From Firmicutes bacterium UBA2296 (GTDB taxonomy: Bacteria > Bacillota > UBA994), in contig DDWC01000198.1 in NCBI GenBank assembly GCA_002345475.1, forward strand, positions 1 through 7,410: 7,410 nt of DNA. The letters are read 5' to 3'. The notes under the pieces are model-generated. The model worked only from the letters and a program-made list of their open reading frames with translations, did no database searches and had not been told where the DNA came from. Shown here in pieces: positions 5,935 to 7,410 of the stretch (within the stretch, counting starts at the first letter, position 1; each line of letters begins with the position of its first letter). Position numbers and translations under genes: made by a program.

Positions 5935-7410
5935 TTGGACGGTTATACCCCGATGATGCGGCAATTCGTGGAGATTAAACGCGAACACCAGGATTCAGTC
6001 CTGTTCTTCCGCATGGGTGATTTTTATGAGATGTTCCTTGATGACGCGATTCTAGCCTCCCGCATATTGGGGATTACTCTCACTTCCCGCGACGCCGGGG
6101 AAGCAGGCAAAGTGCCCATGTGCGGAGTACCCTACCATGCCGCCGATGCCTACATAGCAAAACTCATAAACTGTGGCAGGAAGGTTGCCATCTGTGAGCA
6201 GGTCGAGGATCCTGCAGCAAGCAAGGGTCTTGTCAAGCGGGAAGTCATCCGCATTATTACCCCTGCCACCCACCACGACGCCACCCCGGATAGCCTGAAC
6301 TATGTGGTGAGCTGGTATGGTACCGATGACGAAGTAGCGCTGGCGGCGGTGGAATTTCTCACCGGGGTGGTCGAATGCATGCATTTTACCGGCCGTGACC
6401 CCTATCATGATCTTTTGGACGAACTCGGCCGCATTAACCCTCGGGAAGCAGCCGTGGATGAGCAAAGCATTCGCGAAGACATCCAGTCCACCTTAGGCCG
6501 TCTGGGTACGCTGGTCACTTCTGTCAATACATGTTCGCCCAAAGAAGCGGAATCATACCTTGAGTCCCTCGGACTCAACTTCTGTGGCGCTGACATAGCC
6601 AGGATCGCCGTGGCCCAGGCCCTTAGATATTTGGAAAACCTGGGTTCGGGAGGTTTTGGCCATTTCACCAGGCCGCGGCTGGTGGAGCGCGGCACTGAAA
6701 TGGTTCTGGACTCCATCACCAGGAGGAATCTGGAGTTGACTCGGTCTATGCAGGGAGGCGAGAAGCAAGGCTCCCTGCTGGGTGTCCTGGACCATACCAT
6801 GACACCAATGGGGGCCCGGATGATTCGACGCATCATCGAGCAACCCCTGCTTTCGGCCGCCGCGATAAAAGCGCGACATGCCGCTGTGGCTGAGCTTGTC
6901 GGAGATATGCTGGCGAGACGGGAACTGAGGGAAGCCCTGGATGATTTATACGATCTGGAAAGGCTATCTGCCCGAGTCGCCACCGGGACGGCCAACCCGC
7001 GGGATATCAAGTCGCTGGGAAACTCCTTCGGCGCAACAGGACGCCTTATTCAGGCGATGGCCGGGTACAGCAGCGAGTTATTGCTGGAAACCGCCGAGGC
7101 GCTGGACGACTTCCCCGAATTGGCAACTCTCATATCCGCGTCTCTGATTGATACACCTCCCCTCACAGCGCGGGACGGAGGATATATCCGGGATGGTTTT
7201 GATACCACCGTAGACCAGTTGCGCAGTATCAGTCGCGATGGCAAGTCATACCTGGCCAGGCTTGAAGCTACTGAGCGCGAAAGAACAGGAATCAAATCCA
7301 TGAAGATCGGCTTCAACAAAGTGTTTGGGTACTATCTGGAAGTTTCGAAGAATCAGACCGAGGCGGTACCCGCCCATTATGTGCGCAAACAGACCCTGGT
7401 GAATGCCGAG
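5935..7410 (+). CDS. mutS: DNA mismatch repair protein MutS, N-terminal 492 residues (cut by window edge)
   Basis: I translated this frame by hand; it is open from a TTG at 5935 to the right edge, with no frameshift. MutS recognises mispaired bases and small loops and, as an ATP-driven clamp, recruits MutL. Visible parts are the mismatch-binding domain I with GDFYEMF, whose Phe30 and Glu32 form the F-x-E motif that contacts the mismatch; the connector domain II (about 120-245); the core domain III from TRRNLELTRSMQGG at about 262, with the signature LDHTMTPMGARMIRRIIEQPL region; and the start of the clamp with GFNKVFGYYLEVSKN (about 458-472). The window ends in YVRKQTLVNAE, before the Walker ATPase domain. 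About 370 further residues are expected. From TTG the protein begins MDGYTPMMRQF; the YTPMMRQ block is conserved at the N-terminus of MutS, which agrees with the ribosome-binding site. It is the long MutS1 type, not MutS2. mutL may follow, but that is outside the window. Confidence 0.97.
   Translation, partial: MDGYTPMMRQFVEIKREHQDSVLFFRMGDFYEMFLDDAILASRILGITLTSRDAGEAGKVPMCGVPYHAADAYIAKLINCGRKVAICEQVEDPAASKGLVKREVIRIITPATHHDATPDSLNYVVSWYGTDDEVALAAVEFLTGVVECMHFTGRDPYHDLLDELGRINPREAAVDEQSIREDIQSTLGRLGTLVTSVNTCSPKEAESYLESLGLNFCGADIARIAVAQALRYLENLGSGGFGHFTRPRLVERGTEMVLDSITRRNLELTRSMQGGEKQGSLLGVLDHTMTPMGARMIRRIIEQPLLSAAAIKARHAAVAELVGDMLARRELREALDDLYDLERLSARVATGTANPRDIKSLGNSFGATGRLIQAMAGYSSELLLETAEALDDFPELATLISASLIDTPPLTARDGGYIRDGFDTTVDQLRSISRDGKSYLARLEATERERTGIKSMKIGFNKVFGYYLEVSKNQTEAVPAHYVRKQTLVNAE

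Noticed and set aside
6405..7010. A 201-codon minus-strand open frame within mutS
   Set aside because: It is serine/arginine-rich, as expected from reading an ordinary coding strand backwards; the mutS frame is continuous through it.
1..7410. Search for mobile elements, CRISPR arrays, tRNA/rRNA genes, riboswitches and toxin-antitoxin pairs
   Set aside because: By eye I saw no transposase, direct-repeat array, tRNA cloverleaf or broken gene; leaders are too short for a known riboswitch. A covariance-model search (Rfam, tRNAscan-SE) would be needed to exclude small RNAs fully.

Overview
This looks like a chromosomal housekeeping region of a bacterium with moderately high G+C content. Gene content fits an anaerobic member of the Bacillota (Clostridia-like): a YitT-family membrane protein, a UgtP/MGDG-synthase-like glycolipid glycosyltransferase, a two-subunit transketolase and a miaB-mutS pair. 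Chloroflexota (Dehalococcoidia-like) is a reasonable alternative. The lineage is inferred from gene style only; no rRNA or other marker is present.

Left half, minus strand (positions 1-3244): a tightly packed operon read right to left. It encodes the transketolase N-terminal subunit (GTG start), the transketolase C-terminal subunit, a class I/II PLP-dependent aminotransferase, and the first 101 codons of a YitT/DUF161 membrane protein that runs off the left edge. Gaps are 9 and 15 nt, and the last junction is a 23-nt overlap, so one transcript and some translational coupling are likely. The two transketolase subunits together make one complete thiamine-diphosphate enzyme of the non-oxidative pentose phosphate pathway.

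Middle (3245-3350): a 106-nt divergent control region. An extended -10 (TGCTATAAT) faces left. A weaker candidate promoter faces right and shares the same AT-rich core. An 11-nt perfect inverted repeat (TGTGAGTCACA) sits beside them.

Right half, plus strand (3351-7410): a stand-alone MGDG-synthase/UgtP-like glycosyltransferase ends in a hairpin that may be a terminator. A new promoter follows (TTGTCC, 17 nt, TGCTAAAAT). It drives miaB (tRNA ms2i6A37 methylthiotransferase) and, 25 nt further on, mutS, which starts at TTG and is cut by the right edge after 492 codons.

All six reading frames with recognisable content are intact. No insertion sequence, prophage, CRISPR array, tRNA or rRNA was seen, and no convincing new system. 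The most interesting points are the compact divergent promoter/operator and the split transketolase-aminotransferase-YitT operon.
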